A stretch of 64,000 bases of DNA from Lotus japonicus (lineage: Eukaryota; Streptophyta; Magnoliopsida; Fabales; Fabaceae), in the NCBI RefSeq assembly GCF_012489685.1, contig NC_080045.1, forward strand, positions 50,117,096-50,181,095. Direction: 5' to 3'. The translations under genes were made by a program, and so were the position numbers. How positions within the stretch are numbered: position 1 is the stretch's first letter; every line of letters begins with the position of its first letter. Shown one piece after another: positions 33,585 to 44,490 of this stretch. The notes under the pieces were generated by a model, which was not told the DNA's origin, made no database searches, and saw nothing but the letters and a program-made list of their open reading frames with translations.

Positions 33585-34624
33585 ATTAATTATATTCATT
33601 AACTTTAGGTATTAATTAGAGTCATTAATAACTATTATAAAGGATAAAATGTTTTATATAGATTAAAATTTCGGAAAAATAAATCAAACTTAATAAAAAC
33701 ATATGCTTATTTTATGATTTACCAAAAAAATCATGATGCTGGAAAAAAATATTTATTTGATTTGAAAACATTCATTTTCTCATCTTACTCATTCTACAAC
33801 CAATTATTAATTAGATTTTCAACAATTATTATAATTAAGAAAGTTCAAATTTCAAATGTAAAATTAATATGATATTTCCTTCCAATATAATTTTAAAAAC
33901 GTGTTAAAGACATAAATTATAGGTTAGAAAATAATAATATTTTAAATTAAAAGTTTCAATATTTATTATCAACACTGCTGTTGGAGTTGCACATACAAAG
34001 GATTCCAATTTTTGATGTGTATCATATTTTTGAATTTGTAATAAAAAATTAATGTTAGATTTATTTTTAAAATAATTTCAAGTTATTTTTATATTTAAAA
34101 TTAAAAAGAAAAAGAAAAAGACTCCTAATAATACTTGAATTGTTACAAACTTTCATAAATATAACATTTAAAAATATACATTCAAGTGTATCATATGGAA
34201 TAAGGAATTATTAATAATAAATGAAATTAAATAGGGTGAGAGATGAAATATGTTGTAACAAAAAAAGTGGGATGTCTTTTTTTTTCTTGGAGGGAAAATG
34301 AATTATTTAGGAAGGGACATGTGGCATAGGCTTCTAGAAGGAAACATTATTTTCATATATATATATAGATGGAGAGCCCAGCAAAAAAAGGAGGGCAGCG
34401 GACCAGCCAAAAAACTCGTGAAAAAAGAAAGAAAGATTAATAAAATAAAGCAAAGAGATGGGTCTAAAGCCCGTAACACAATCAGGGTTACCTATTTGAT
34501 TTAAAAAAAGCAAGAGTCATAGGGGAATAAACCCCACCCCCTTTTTCAAACCAGTTCCTTTCTTTTTCCCTTTTTACGTTCTCTGTTTCGTTCCACTTCC
34601 GTTTCTTTCTTTCTCATTTTTTTT
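33585..34624. other. Intergenic AT-rich DNA
   Basis: Nothing recognised. Confidence 0.5.
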
Positions 34625-35010
34625 AGAAACCCTAGCGCCGCCGGCCTCTCCGCCGCGCGCGTGGCCATGGCGGCCGCAGCCACGGCGGGGCACGTCGAGG
34701 CTGATGAGGGCCGCCACAACACCAAAGCCGCCGCCTTTCGGCGGTGGTCCGAAGAGAGCAACGCGAATCTGAGATAGGGGTCAAAACACTCAGATTCATC
34801 ATGTGTTGGTGATGATTTATGTGGAAGTGGAACTGATTGAGTGGGAAAAGAGGAGAATCAGAGCAGCAACACAACCACAACGCAAAAGCCACCACCTTTC
34901 AGCGATGCTCCGGCGAGGGTTAGTGAAGGTGATCCGAAAACACACCGCCACAACTCCGAGCCACCATCCTCCGGCGGTGGCTCAGTGAGGGCGTGAAGGG
35001 ATTGGCCTCC
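34625..35010. other. GC-rich island of unknown origin
   Basis: A sharp rise in GC with CCGCC, GGCGG and GCCGCC clusters in an AT-rich setting. It begins with AAACCCTAGCGCC, which looks like a plant 5' leader. Short open frames exist on both strands but none resembles a known protein. It may be a captured 5' gene fragment. Confidence 0.4.
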
Positions 35011-35489
35011 CCCTTTCCTGCACTGTTGTTGTTTATCACTGTATTTTACCTTTTTTATTTTGTTGGTTTAAGTATTACTTAGTTTTTTCAATCCCTCATG
35101 TATCTATTTTAGTCTGAGTTTCTTTATTACCTTAGGATGTAAAGATGTAAGAGGAACAATACAAAGGTGAAAAGGAAATGAATTTACAGAGAAACAAATT
35201 CACATGTATTTGAGTGTGTGAAGCCTTAAGGAAGAAAGAAAAAGAAATACCTTAGTGAAACAAACAGACAAATCCAAAAGCTTTGTTCTCTTTCAGACCC
35301 TTTTCTTACTTTTTTTTTTGTCTCAATTCTTGGTCCTAGTAAAGTAAAAAAAAGTTTCTATTTATAGGGGTTGGCTTACTTACCTCAGAAGGGTCAGGAA
35401 CCGACTTGTGATCATCTTTATCCTATTTTTCTTTTTTCTTTTTTCTTTTTATATCAGTCTTATCATTTCCTTCTTATGAGCATTTTTTG

Positions 35490-35690
35490 TGGAAAATGGG
35501 CCAAAAACCCCCTAACCACACATTCTTTTTTTACCTGGCAGATCCTCCTTGTTTTTATTAGCATTTTTGGTCAAAAATGGGCCAAAGGTCCACTAACCAC
35601 ACACACTCTTTTTTACTTGGCAAAGCATTTCTGGTAAAAAATGAAAAATGGGCCAATGACCCACTAACCAGACATTCTTTTTTTTTTAAT
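35490..35690. repeat. Imperfect tandem repeat, about 3 units
   Basis: Units share AAAATGGGCCAA, then CCACTAACCACACATTC and a T-run. Starts are about 35493, 35573 and 35644, with a spacing of 71-81 bp. Confidence 0.75.
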
Positions 35691-35971
35691 TATTGTTACA
35701 TGGTTAAGAAATAAAAAATAAATTAACTCACTTGATCACTAATACCAAAGAGTTCACTCTAACTTTATATCCCTAATTAAGTTATTAATAATTTTTAAAT
35801 TCAAACTATTAACCCGGACAAAAAGGGATATCCACAGTCATAATTTTTAGACTCTTAATTATAGCAAGTAAAAAAATGACAAATATTGGTTTTATTATAT
35901 CAATTTTGTTATCTTTCAAAAAAATTGTTAAGAATCATTGATACATGCCTAAATTATAATATTAAAATTAG

Positions 35972-35990
35972 GCATGCAACGCACGGGTAA
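35972..35990 (+). mobile_element. Degenerate Helitron-like hairpin
   Basis: GCATGCAACGCACGGGTAA resembles the hairpin region at 38903-38920, but no CTAG follows at the expected distance, so it is a weak relic. Confidence 0.35.
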
Positions 35991-36064
35991 GAAACATTAA
36001 TACTTATTTAATGGGGAGAAATTTTTCACATGAAATACTTCTAGGTAAAAAATTATTATAAAAA

Positions 36065-36235
36065 TAAATTTTAATAAGATTTCATCGGTTTATAATATAG
36101 TTTCACACTAATTTTGTACTACATAAGAATATAGTCCACTTTTATTTTTTTATACAAATTACAGGGAAAACCTCTCTTATAGGGAGGAAAATTAAAAACA
36201 AAATTTCTTTCTTAAACCTAATAAAAAATAATTTG
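36065..36235 (+). repeat. Dispersed repeat, copy 2
   Basis: Partner of 29780-29975. It is followed at about 36237 by TACACTCACCCCCCTCAAGG, another sequence with the look of a transposon edge. Confidence 0.5.
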
Positions 36236-36911
36236 AGTAAAATACACTCACCCCCCTCAAGGTTTGCAAGAATGACACTCCACCCCATTGTTTTTTAAAA
36301 TCTACACTCCACCCCATTTTTTATAAAGGCAAAATTTAGTGACAAAAACAAATTCGTCACTAATAAAAAATAATTACTAATTAGTTAAAATTTAAATAAA
36401 TTAAATGCATATACACTATCATACATCAATTTATGAAAATAATTTTACTGAATTAAATTTAAAAAAACCATCAACTCTATCTGTTAAGTCCACGTCTCAT
36501 CTATCTCCAAATCATATTTCTCACCACAAACGGTCACCACCAAACCTTTGCTCCCTTTAACACGACGACAACCATCACAGAATGTGAAACCCCATGGCAC
36601 CACCATGCCTCAAAGTTTTGTTGCGACCTGAACCCCAGAACGTGAATCGCACATCCCCAAAGCCACTTGTTTAACTACTTGTTGTGAACTTCACCCCTTT
36701 AAGTTGTGAGCGAACGCTTTGTTGGTTTAAGATGTTGTTGGATTTTGTTAAAAACGGTGCTCCACCGCATCGTTGGGTTCTAATAACCCCCGATCCACTT
36801 CATATTTCTTAATTTTGTTTCTCTATTTTCTTCACCCATTTGTGTTGCTTTTTGGGTCTTTTTAGTTTCTTAATTCGAATTTCTAACAGCTAAAAAATCA
36901 AAACAGGAGAT

Positions 36912-37182
36912 GACATAGACAAACACATATCAGCAGAACTTCCTGACCCCATACTATATCCAAAGCTATATAAGGCGGTTTCGTCTTACATGATTCAAGG
37001 GCCATGTTGTGTCATTGATCCGAAATCTGTTTGCATGGTGAATGGCAAGTGTTCTAAGCATTTTCCAAAAAAAAAAAAACCAGAATTGTACCACTGTTGA
37101 TGACGATGGATTCCCTATATATAAGAGAAGGAAAACTGGAATTACAGTCTTAAAAAAATGTGTTCCTTTTGACAATGGGTAA
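36912..37182 (+). pseudogene. Helitron Rep/helicase N-terminal fragment
   Basis: Two frames joined across a run of 13 A (37067-37079) give a segment typical of the Helitron 'helitron-like N' region: ELPDPILYPKLYKAVSSYMI, then KCSKHFPKK, then after the A-run DDDGFPIYKRRKTG. The second frame ends at TAA 37180-37182. Only about 90 residues survive. The Rep catalytic HUH part and the helicase are absent. It points in the same direction as the Helitron 3' end at 38932. Confidence 0.75.
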
Positions 37183-37388
37183 CTTTATTTCGTTGTTAAT
37201 AAGATGACTATTACATCTTATAAGTTGATGAACATCTGATGCAAAATTATTATTGTCGGTTTAAGGCTCGTTCTATTTCCTTTACAATTAAATAAATCTT
37301 TATTAATTAAATCAAATATGTACACAGTCTGATATATATACACTTTTGAACTAAACTAAAATGAAAGCTTTTTTGTAATTCTTCTAGG

Positions 37389-37516
37389 ATTATTACTATT
37401 CAGACTTATGATCATATCTGCAGCGGAGGCATTAAGGCAGTAAGTCCCTGTGTGGCAGTAAGTCTATATTTGGGCCATACTACGGATATGATATGTTATT
37501 TCTGAATAGTAATAAT
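37389..37516. repeat. 128-bp segment with 16-bp perfect inverted termini
   Basis: ATTATTACTATTCAGA at 37389-37404 and its exact complement at 37501-37516. Sub-terminal sequence (GATCATATC and GATATGATATG) is also partly inverted. Could be a tiny MITE or a structured promoter element. No clear TSD was seen. Confidence 0.6.
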
Positions 37517-37643
37517 GTCCTTGTTTAGTTTCTTTTTGTGGTGGCTTAAGTCTGATCCAGATCTGTACTGCTCAACTATTAAGAACAATACAGAACTTAA
37601 CTTATATTTCTAATTTACTTATCTCTTTCTATAGAACCAGGTG

Positions 37644-38456
37644 ATGGCGATGATACTTACGGGTAAGGAAGGTCTGTTTTCCTTGATGCTTCGCTCTTTC
37701 TCTTCCAAGCTTTCTTTCAGATCTTCCCAACCCTCTTCTTCTTCTATTGATCATCATCATCATCAATCTAATCAATTAAAATCCAAAAATGTTTTCAAAG
37801 AAGAAATTCATTTTGAAGACATCAATCAAGATCTCGATAACTGGGAAATTCCAAAAATTTCTCATACTGAGATCTATAAACCAAATGGATCTTTCTTCAA
37901 AAGGTCCGATTTTATAATCAAAACTGTTGAACAAACTTATAAACTCAGAACAGATGATGAAGAAATTCACCTGCTTTCTGAAAAATCCATCAAAGATCAA
38001 ATCAATAAAAAATTTAACTATCTTCATATAGGTAGTGTTCAAGTAGGTCTAAAACCCATGACTAGGAAGTCTCTTGATATTGCTGTACTTCTTTGTCTTA
38101 GGGATGTTAGACATAATCGATTCCATGACTCCCTCTTAGGCACGGTTGAAACCAGCCTGAGCAATAGACCAATCTTTTTCAATTGTTTCCCTGACCTAAC
38201 GGTTAGTTTGGATGATAAAAACATCCTTGACGTTCTCTTCCTAAATATCAAGCTTCACGGCCTTGATATGAAGGATGATTCTGTCCCTATCTCTTTAATC
38301 TATAGATTTCAATACAAAGTAATGAACTCTATCAAATCTTATTTCTTGCGAACAAATTGGGAGGAATCTGGAGAAACCACCCTTTTCCTTACAGATTATG
38401 ATAAGGCTAATGTTATTGTTCCTAAAACTATCGGGAGTCATCGGATTTATCCCTAA
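37644..38456 (+). CDS. Caulimovirid-type movement protein ORF (endogenous pararetroviral sequence)
   Basis: An uninterrupted frame of 270 codons from ATG 37644. The preceding in-frame GTG at 37641 is not a usual plant start. The central and C-terminal parts carry the hallmarks of the plant viral movement protein family (30K superfamily, PF01107): the HIGSVQVGLKP motif, the LLCLRD motif, the DSLLG motif and the LIYRFQYKVM segment. The N-terminal 50 residues are Ser/His-rich and less conserved. Such proteins open plasmodesmata in Caulimoviridae. No coat, reverse transcriptase or RNase H of a pararetrovirus lies beside it, so this is an isolated movement-protein gene and not a complete endogenous virus. 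It sits between a Helitron Rep remnant and a Helitron 3' terminus of the same direction. Whether it is expressed is unknown. An integrated viral relic or a transposon passenger gene are the main options. Confidence 0.8.
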   Translation: MAMILTGKEGLFSLMLRSFSSKLSFRSSQPSSSSIDHHHHQSNQLKSKNVFKEEIHFEDINQDLDNWEIPKISHTEIYKPNGSFFKRSDFIIKTVEQTYKLRTDDEEIHLLSEKSIKDQINKKFNYLHIGSVQVGLKPMTRKSLDIAVLLCLRDVRHNRFHDSLLGTVETSLSNRPIFFNCFPDLTVSLDDKNILDVLFLNIKLHGLDMKDDSVPISLIYRFQYKVMNSIKSYFLRTNWEESGETTLFLTDYDKANVIVPKTIGSHRIYP

Positions 38457-38478
38457 AATGCTTGATTGAGATCTCTTT

Positions 38479-38480
<2 letters not shown>

Positions 38481-38530
<50 letters not shown>
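38481..38530. repeat. (AT)25 microsatellite
   Basis: Uninterrupted AT repeat, 24 bases after the movement-protein stop codon. Confidence 0.97.
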
Positions 38531-38532
<2 letters not shown>

Positions 38533-38902
38533 TAAATTTTGTAGGTACCTTGAAGTATTGGCTAAAACTTGGATGACTAGAAATAAACGTAGTGATGTCA
38601 TAATTTATGATTTATCTTTCACAATCATGATTTGTGCTACTGTCACATTCTTTGTTTTCCATGAATAATATGTGTTATCGTCTGCTTTATTGGTGATTCC
38701 TTATATTTATGATTTGTACTATTGTGTTCATGTTCATGAAGAATGTGAAACAAGTTCATCTTGAACTCAATCAGACTTAGAAGAGAAGTCCTTTTGTCCA
38801 CTTTGCTTAGCATTTCAGACTTTTCTGTTTCATATGTTGTTCAATATATTTAAAAAAAATCAAGATATTGATTAATGTATTAAATACAACAGACATATTC
38901 AT

Positions 38903-38932
38903 CGTGCAACGCACGGGTAAAAAAACACTAGT
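38903..38932 (+). mobile_element. Helitron 3' terminus
   Basis: Hairpin CGTGC-AAC-GCACG (38903-38915), 12 bases, then CTAG (38928-38931) followed by T. This is the diagnostic Helitron 3' end. The 5' TC end was not identified. Confidence 0.65.
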
Positions 38933-39972
38933 TGTAGCTTCAATTTCAAAGTGACTCTATCTTCAATTTTTATATATTTATACTCATTTTCCTTTATATT
39001 ATATTCTCACTCATACTTTCTTCTCATCTCTTTTTTCATTTTCGATCACATTATTTCAAGATTCCCTCTTTTTTATGAATTACTATCTCACTCATTAAGG
39101 TAAATGTAACACCCCGATTTCCGGGTGTCACTTTAGTAACCAAAAATAAATTTTACGCGGAAAAACAGGTAATTTTTTTTTCTCGTTTGATTCCTTTAAA
39201 TGGAAGCAATAGAAAATAAAGACATAACCCAACAACTAAACTAACCGATGTACAACATATATAGACATGTACAGCCTCAGCTGTACTCCCACGTCACGCG
39301 CACTCGCAGTGACTCCAAAGTAGTGTGCCCGTAGGCAAATATATACAGACCCAGAGGTGTGAGTGAGAAAGTTATAAGTACAATCCACTAAGAGAAAGTC
39401 GGCCTCAAAATGGCCTAAGCAAATACCCCTACAGTCCGACAGACTCACTGTGATCCCTCAATAAAAGAGCCACACGAAAAGCCATGCCTCGGGAACCTAC
39501 CCTGTCCCAAGGTAAAACGAATCAGAGCTCTACACAAAATGTGACGCCTGCCTAAACCTACTCTCCCGGTACCGAGTCCACAACGAACTGAGGTTGGCAA
39601 GTTGAAGCCCAGCTCCATGCGTCGTAGAACTCCCTCCGTCAGACGTCCACGCTCGTCAGTACAGTCCTCCAACTCAAACCTGATCCCCCCCGAGTGAGAG
39701 ACCATCGAAACCCAGTCCACCGTCGACATCTGGCAGCAGGCCGATCGCCCAAACACAAACATGAAACCAAAGCCAAGGCGCTAGGGTCAACTCACGGAAT
39801 AAAGTAGATATACACTCAACATGTGACAGGGTATAGATATATAAGTTGTTATATATACATATAGATAATCCTAGCATGTTATTGGCTCTAACAATGCTTC
39901 AATAAATCAAACAACATACAATTCCAGTCAGAATGAATGTATGCGTGAAATGCAATCAATATGATCCGGATT

Positions 39973-40172
39973 GTGACGCGTTCCCGTTCGCCACAAGTGA
40001 AGCATTCCCGTTCTTCCCTATGGATGAACCATTCCCGTTATTCATCCTTGGTGAACCATTCCCGTTATTCACTGTATGATGAACCATTCCCGTTATTCAT
40101 CAATAATGCATTGGTGAACCATTCCCGTTATTCACCAAATGATGCACATGTGAACCATTCCCGTTATTCACC
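39973..40172 (+). repeat. Array of seven hairpin units with constant loop
   Basis: Seven units share the loop core CATTCCCGTT (CGTTCCCGTT in the first). The flanking arms pair with each other, yet the arm sequence differs between units: GTGACG/CGCCAC, GTGAAG/CTTCCC, GGATGAA/TTCATCC, GTGAA/TTCAC, TGATGAA/TTCATCA, TTGGTGAA/TTCACCAA and GTGAA/TTCAC. Spacing is 24-39 bp. Confidence 0.88.
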
Positions 40173-40252
40173 CGATTGATGCAATATGGTTAGCCAAACA
40201 TCGAATCGTCCTTACAACACAAGCGTTTAACTCAACCCAATATCAAAACCCA

Positions 40253-40418
40253 AGAGTTAGTGTCGGTCAATACAACACAACTCAGAGTTAGTGTCGGTCA
40301 ATACAACACAACTCCCACAACCAAAACCTAGAGTTAGTGTCGGTCAATACAACACAACTCGAATAACAAAACCCAAAGTCAAAACCCAGAGTTAGTGTCG
40401 GTCAATACAACACAACTC
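40253..40418 (+). repeat. Array of four 31-bp hairpin units
   Basis: Units at 40253, 40284, 40330 and 40388. Each begins GAGTTAGTGT and ends ACACAACTC, which pair as a stem with one bulged A, around the loop CGGTCAATACA. Confidence 0.88.
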
Positions 40419-42564
40419 GGATAGCAAGAGTACTAGAGTACTCGGTGACTTTCAATCATCACCGCAGCTCACCTCAGTGGCTTTTCCCAATTCCAAAACC
40501 CACAACAAAAGTCGACTTTTCCCCGTCTTTCGCAATTATTTTCCCCCTTTCGTTCTCCTATGCTTATTCGTTAATAAAAATGTTTCGAATTGAATTAGTC
40601 AAGTTATGAGTTTATTTCCCAAAGTCTAAGTTTCCCAAAGTCTCTATTTTTCGAAAGTCTAATCATTCTAAGTTTCCAAAGACCAACCACCCAAAAGAAA
40701 TTTCCCGGGGAAAGTCTAAGAATACGAACAAATGGCTAAGTCTCAAACCCCAAGTTTGAACTTGCCTAGGGTTGTTCTACCAACCTGAAATATCAAATAA
40801 CACCAGTTCAATGAGTCCCCACTCCGAAGTCGCGTCAAAACGCACAATCCAACAATATCACAAGTTATGGAAAAACATCATAACATCAACTCATCATCAT
40901 AATCAACATCAGATAAAGCATAAGTCGAATTTATCGACGTCTATCATGCAGTCATAGCTAATAGTAAGTTGCCCTAACCTCGAGCTGCTCCAGTCTCGTG
41001 GTGTAAATATCCTTCACACGAATGCTCTAAAGATCCCAAAGTTCCTTCAACTGAACCTCGGAGAAAAACAAAGCAGAATCCAAACAAAATCGATTAGTTC
41101 GATCACAATACAACTCATAAACGATAGACAAAGCATTAAAGCTTCAGAATACAACAATCGGATACGAAAAGACAAGTTTTCGAAAACGAAAACTCCCCCC
41201 CCCCTCACAACATAGCTCTCGGCCAAAAGGGAAAAAGAGCTCCGGCTCTTTTTCTTCGATCAAATCTGTTTACAAGGTAGTTTTAGGGTAAAACTAAGGC
41301 AAAGAAACTGTCGGAACAATTTTCGGACGATCGGATCGAAATACGGCTGTTCAGGGGCGTTTTGGTCCAAAATAAAAGCTCAAAACCTCAAAGTTATCAC
41401 TTCGGAAAACAAATTTGAAAGCAATGATCCTAACGACATTCGTAACAACTAATCCTAAAGGCACAAGTCAGATTACGACTTTTCGACATAAAAGATTCGA
41501 AATGTGCGCAAAAAGGGTTTTGAAACAGTTTTTCAGATCTTGGACAACTCGATCCACATCGGCGAATACCGACGAAGGTTCTAAGCTCTTGGGCACGTAG
41601 AGAACAAACCCCAACAGAGAAATCAGGAAAAACGGACAGTTTTACAAAAAGCTCAAAACTTTGAGCACAGAAACGACTAAAGAAAAGCAGTAGAAACGAT
41701 GATCAGAGGTAAGAATCAAGCAAGTTACCTCGATACCTTGAAGTAGGAACGAACTGCGCGAAGATCAGTCGAGTTTCGGCGAAAAATTCTTCTCCCTCTC
41801 TCCCCTTCAAACCCGCGGCCCCAAATGGAAGGAAATGGAGGATATTTTGATTTTTCAACTATTTATAGGCAGGTGAAATCGCGGGAAAATGAAAATTTCG
41901 CGATTCCGATTTTTGCAGCACGTTCACCGATGAATTCTAAGAGAGATTCTGGCGTCAGAATTCCAGAACTCAAAACAAATCTCTGACATTTGGGAAAAAC
42001 GATATCTAAAATCCCAAAAGCGGTGTAAGTTAATCTGTCCCGAAAAACTACTTTTTGCTGTGATGGTCAGACGACAAAACTTTGTTCTGAAGAAAGATTG
42101 GAATCATCGAAACAAATCTGGCAACGCAGACGGAAACTTCGTTAGAAGTCCCGAATAGAAAAAGTCTTCATCCAGCGCTTGAATCTAGGGTTTCGAAGCA
42201 AAGAAATTAGCGTCGTCGGACTTCTGAAAAGTGAATACTATCGTGCGTACAGTCCAGGGTTCCGAAATGAAACGCTGGTCGAAGGAAAAATAAATAGAAT
42301 CTTTAAATTTTCCAAGGATTCGAAATCTCACTAAAAACGTTGCTCTAAAAGCGAAATTAGCCTATTCTGGACACGCTCGCCATAAGGCAGGTGTGCAGAC
42401 GCCTCGCACGAATTCCTACAGCGACTACGCAACATTCCTCAAGCAATTCCTGAACTTTCTTCTTCATTAATCTTTCTTAAACATCAAACTCCTGTCACGC
42501 TTACACTGATTCTACGCGTGAGTCGGAAATTAACTTGTTCTGCAAATCCAGGTCTTACAGTAAA

Positions 42565-43006
42565 GGTGGAATGGGTGTTAGTAGATTTTTTTTACTATCT
42601 TAACTGTGCATATTTAAATTGCTCGATATACATTTTCATATACACGATCTTCACAACTTACTTATTTTTCTCTCTCTTGTTTCTTACTAGCGACGTCATT
42701 TATTAGACCTCTCACATCTCTTGTTTTTCTTTTCTATTTGTCTTATTTTACTTTAGGTTATTCAACTCCAAAGATGTAGAAGAATATTTACTCTTCTTCC
42801 TACCATATCCCCATGTACAACCCCTCCTCTTGCTCTCTTGCCGACTTTAGTGTATATAGATGCTTGGAAATTCCTTCATATCACGACTTGCATATTTGAA
42901 GGAGACAAGCCCATTCGGGTTGGTATGGTTAGGGTATTAAAGGGTTATGATGCATTCACATCTCATTTTTTCTTCAACCTCGTTTCTACTCAATTTATTG
43001 TAATTT
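42565..43006. other. Intergenic DNA
   Basis: Nothing recognised beyond T-rich and TC-rich stretches. Confidence 0.4.
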
Positions 43007-44490
43007 GAGTTAGGTATAACTCTACCCCGAAAAAACCCGCTTAGGGGTGAGCATTGCTAGCTCTACCATTTATATACATTTATTTGACAATATATCTAAT
43101 CAATGTAAGACTTTTTGAAATTCTGGCAATCGTAGGACATATGTTCTACAAGATGTCTAAGACATCTTGTATAACATTCGGCAAATAACGTGTAAATAAG
43201 CAAGTTAAAGGACATAAATAATAAAATCAACACAAGATATTATTAACCCAGTTCGGTGCAATATCACCTACGTCTGGAGGGTTTTCACCCATGAAAGATA
43301 ATCCACTATTATAGAGAGTTAAGTACACAAAAGGTCTTAATTGAACGGCCCCAGTTTACTGCCTTTTATACCTATCTCTACCTGTGGCTTATTGCTTAGT
43401 CCTCCCCCTTAGTATGAGAGCCCCTCTCACTTTCTCACTCACAATCACTGCCACAGTGATTGAACTCTTACAAGAGAGCAAAAACAGATCCCAAGATCAC
43501 AGAACTAACAACAACTCTCAGCTTAACACAAAGGCACAAAGCTGCTGAGAGAACACACAGTATGAACTCGATATAAACCCTAATCACACACACGGAGCAC
43601 ACCTAGCAACTAGGTCTTGGGTATTCACAAGTAGCAGTCTTTCAGGCCTTGTCTTCGATGGGCTTGAATGCACAAAGATTCCATAACAAATAAGTAATTT
43701 TGTTTTCTAATAAACCAGCAACAAATCTGCACAATATCTTCAAACCGTGTTTTAAGGTGCAGATAAAAACTTTCACAAATAACTCCAAATCAAACCCCCT
43801 TGAATCGGGTTTGATTACACTTGATATATTCCTTGACTGCGCACAGAAGATTCCATAACAACCCTAACTTGATTACCGCGTAATCAATCCAAAACTTCAC
43901 AATAACCTGCCAAGTACACAATACGTTTCCAGGGACAAATGTCACAGCACGATGTTACAACATCTTGTCCGACATCTTGACGCACATTAGCTAAAATGTA
44001 GACAACTATAACAAAGGAACAACACTTTTCATCACACCCTCACACCTAGGGTTGAACATCTAGAGTATGAAATTTACAAGAATGAACATCTGTAGGCCAG
44101 TTTATGTGGTGCTCTCCAATAAGTGGATCTAAATGAATTATAATACCACAATAAGATTTGAGTTAAACCTAACTCTACCCCAAAATCTAGCCTAGGAGTG
44201 AGGGTTGCTCTACCTTTTCTAAACACTTATTTGGCAATAACTCTAATCAATGTGAGATTTTTCACCACACACTTCACGCCCATGATTGGGCATCTGGAAT
44301 GTGGAAATAGCAAAAATGAACATCTACGGTGACTTAAATCTCCAACAAACAGATCTAAAATGAACTCTAATACCATAATATAATTCGAGTTAAACGTAAC
44401 TCGACCCAAAAACTAGCTTAGGGGTGAGGGTTGCTCTACCTTTTTTAAACACTTATTTAGTCATATCTCTAGTCAATGTTAAATTTCTCA
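43007..44490. repeat. ~238-bp tandem repeat, interrupted by a solo LTR
   Basis: Units begin with GAGTTA(A) at 43007, 44160 and 44397. The second interval is 237 bp. The first is 1,153 bp, which becomes 239 bp when the 909-bp solo LTR and its 5-bp TSD are removed. Each unit contains ACTCTACCCC (or a variant), GGGGTGAGGGTTGCTC and TAATCAATGT. A related inverted fragment lies at 46310-46395. Confidence 0.85.
43116..44024. mobile_element. Solo LTR, family A (909 bp)
   Basis: Begins TGAAATTCTGG and ends GGAACAACA, with TSD CTTTT (43111-43115 and 44025-44029). Same family and orientation as 1453-2395. Shared landmarks include AACCCAGTTCGGTGCAA, ATAATCCACTATTATAGAGA and CACTGCCACAGTGATTGAA. Confidence 0.9.

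Larger units (their letters stand above)
39105..42559. mobile_element. Large solo LTR (3,455 bp), chromovirus Tekay/Del-like
   Basis: Starts TGTAACACCCCGATTTCCGG and ends GGTCTTACA, with a perfect 5-bp TSD GTAAA (39100-39104 and 42560-42564). It has no gag or pol domain. The length and the TGTAACACCCC start fit the Tekay/Del chromoviruses, which have multi-kilobase LTRs. It contains two tandem arrays of hairpin-forming units. GC is well above the flanks. Other open frames inside it are short and unsupported. Confidence 0.87.

Noticed and set aside
39236..39877. Overlapping minus-strand frames of 67-105 codons
   Set aside because: They lie wholly within the solo LTR, share no family signature and are probably chance frames in GC-richer DNA.
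39973..40418. CRISPR-like array
   Set aside because: Repeat spacing is irregular, spacers are not unique in the CRISPR sense, and the host is a plant. The units are LTR tandem repeats.
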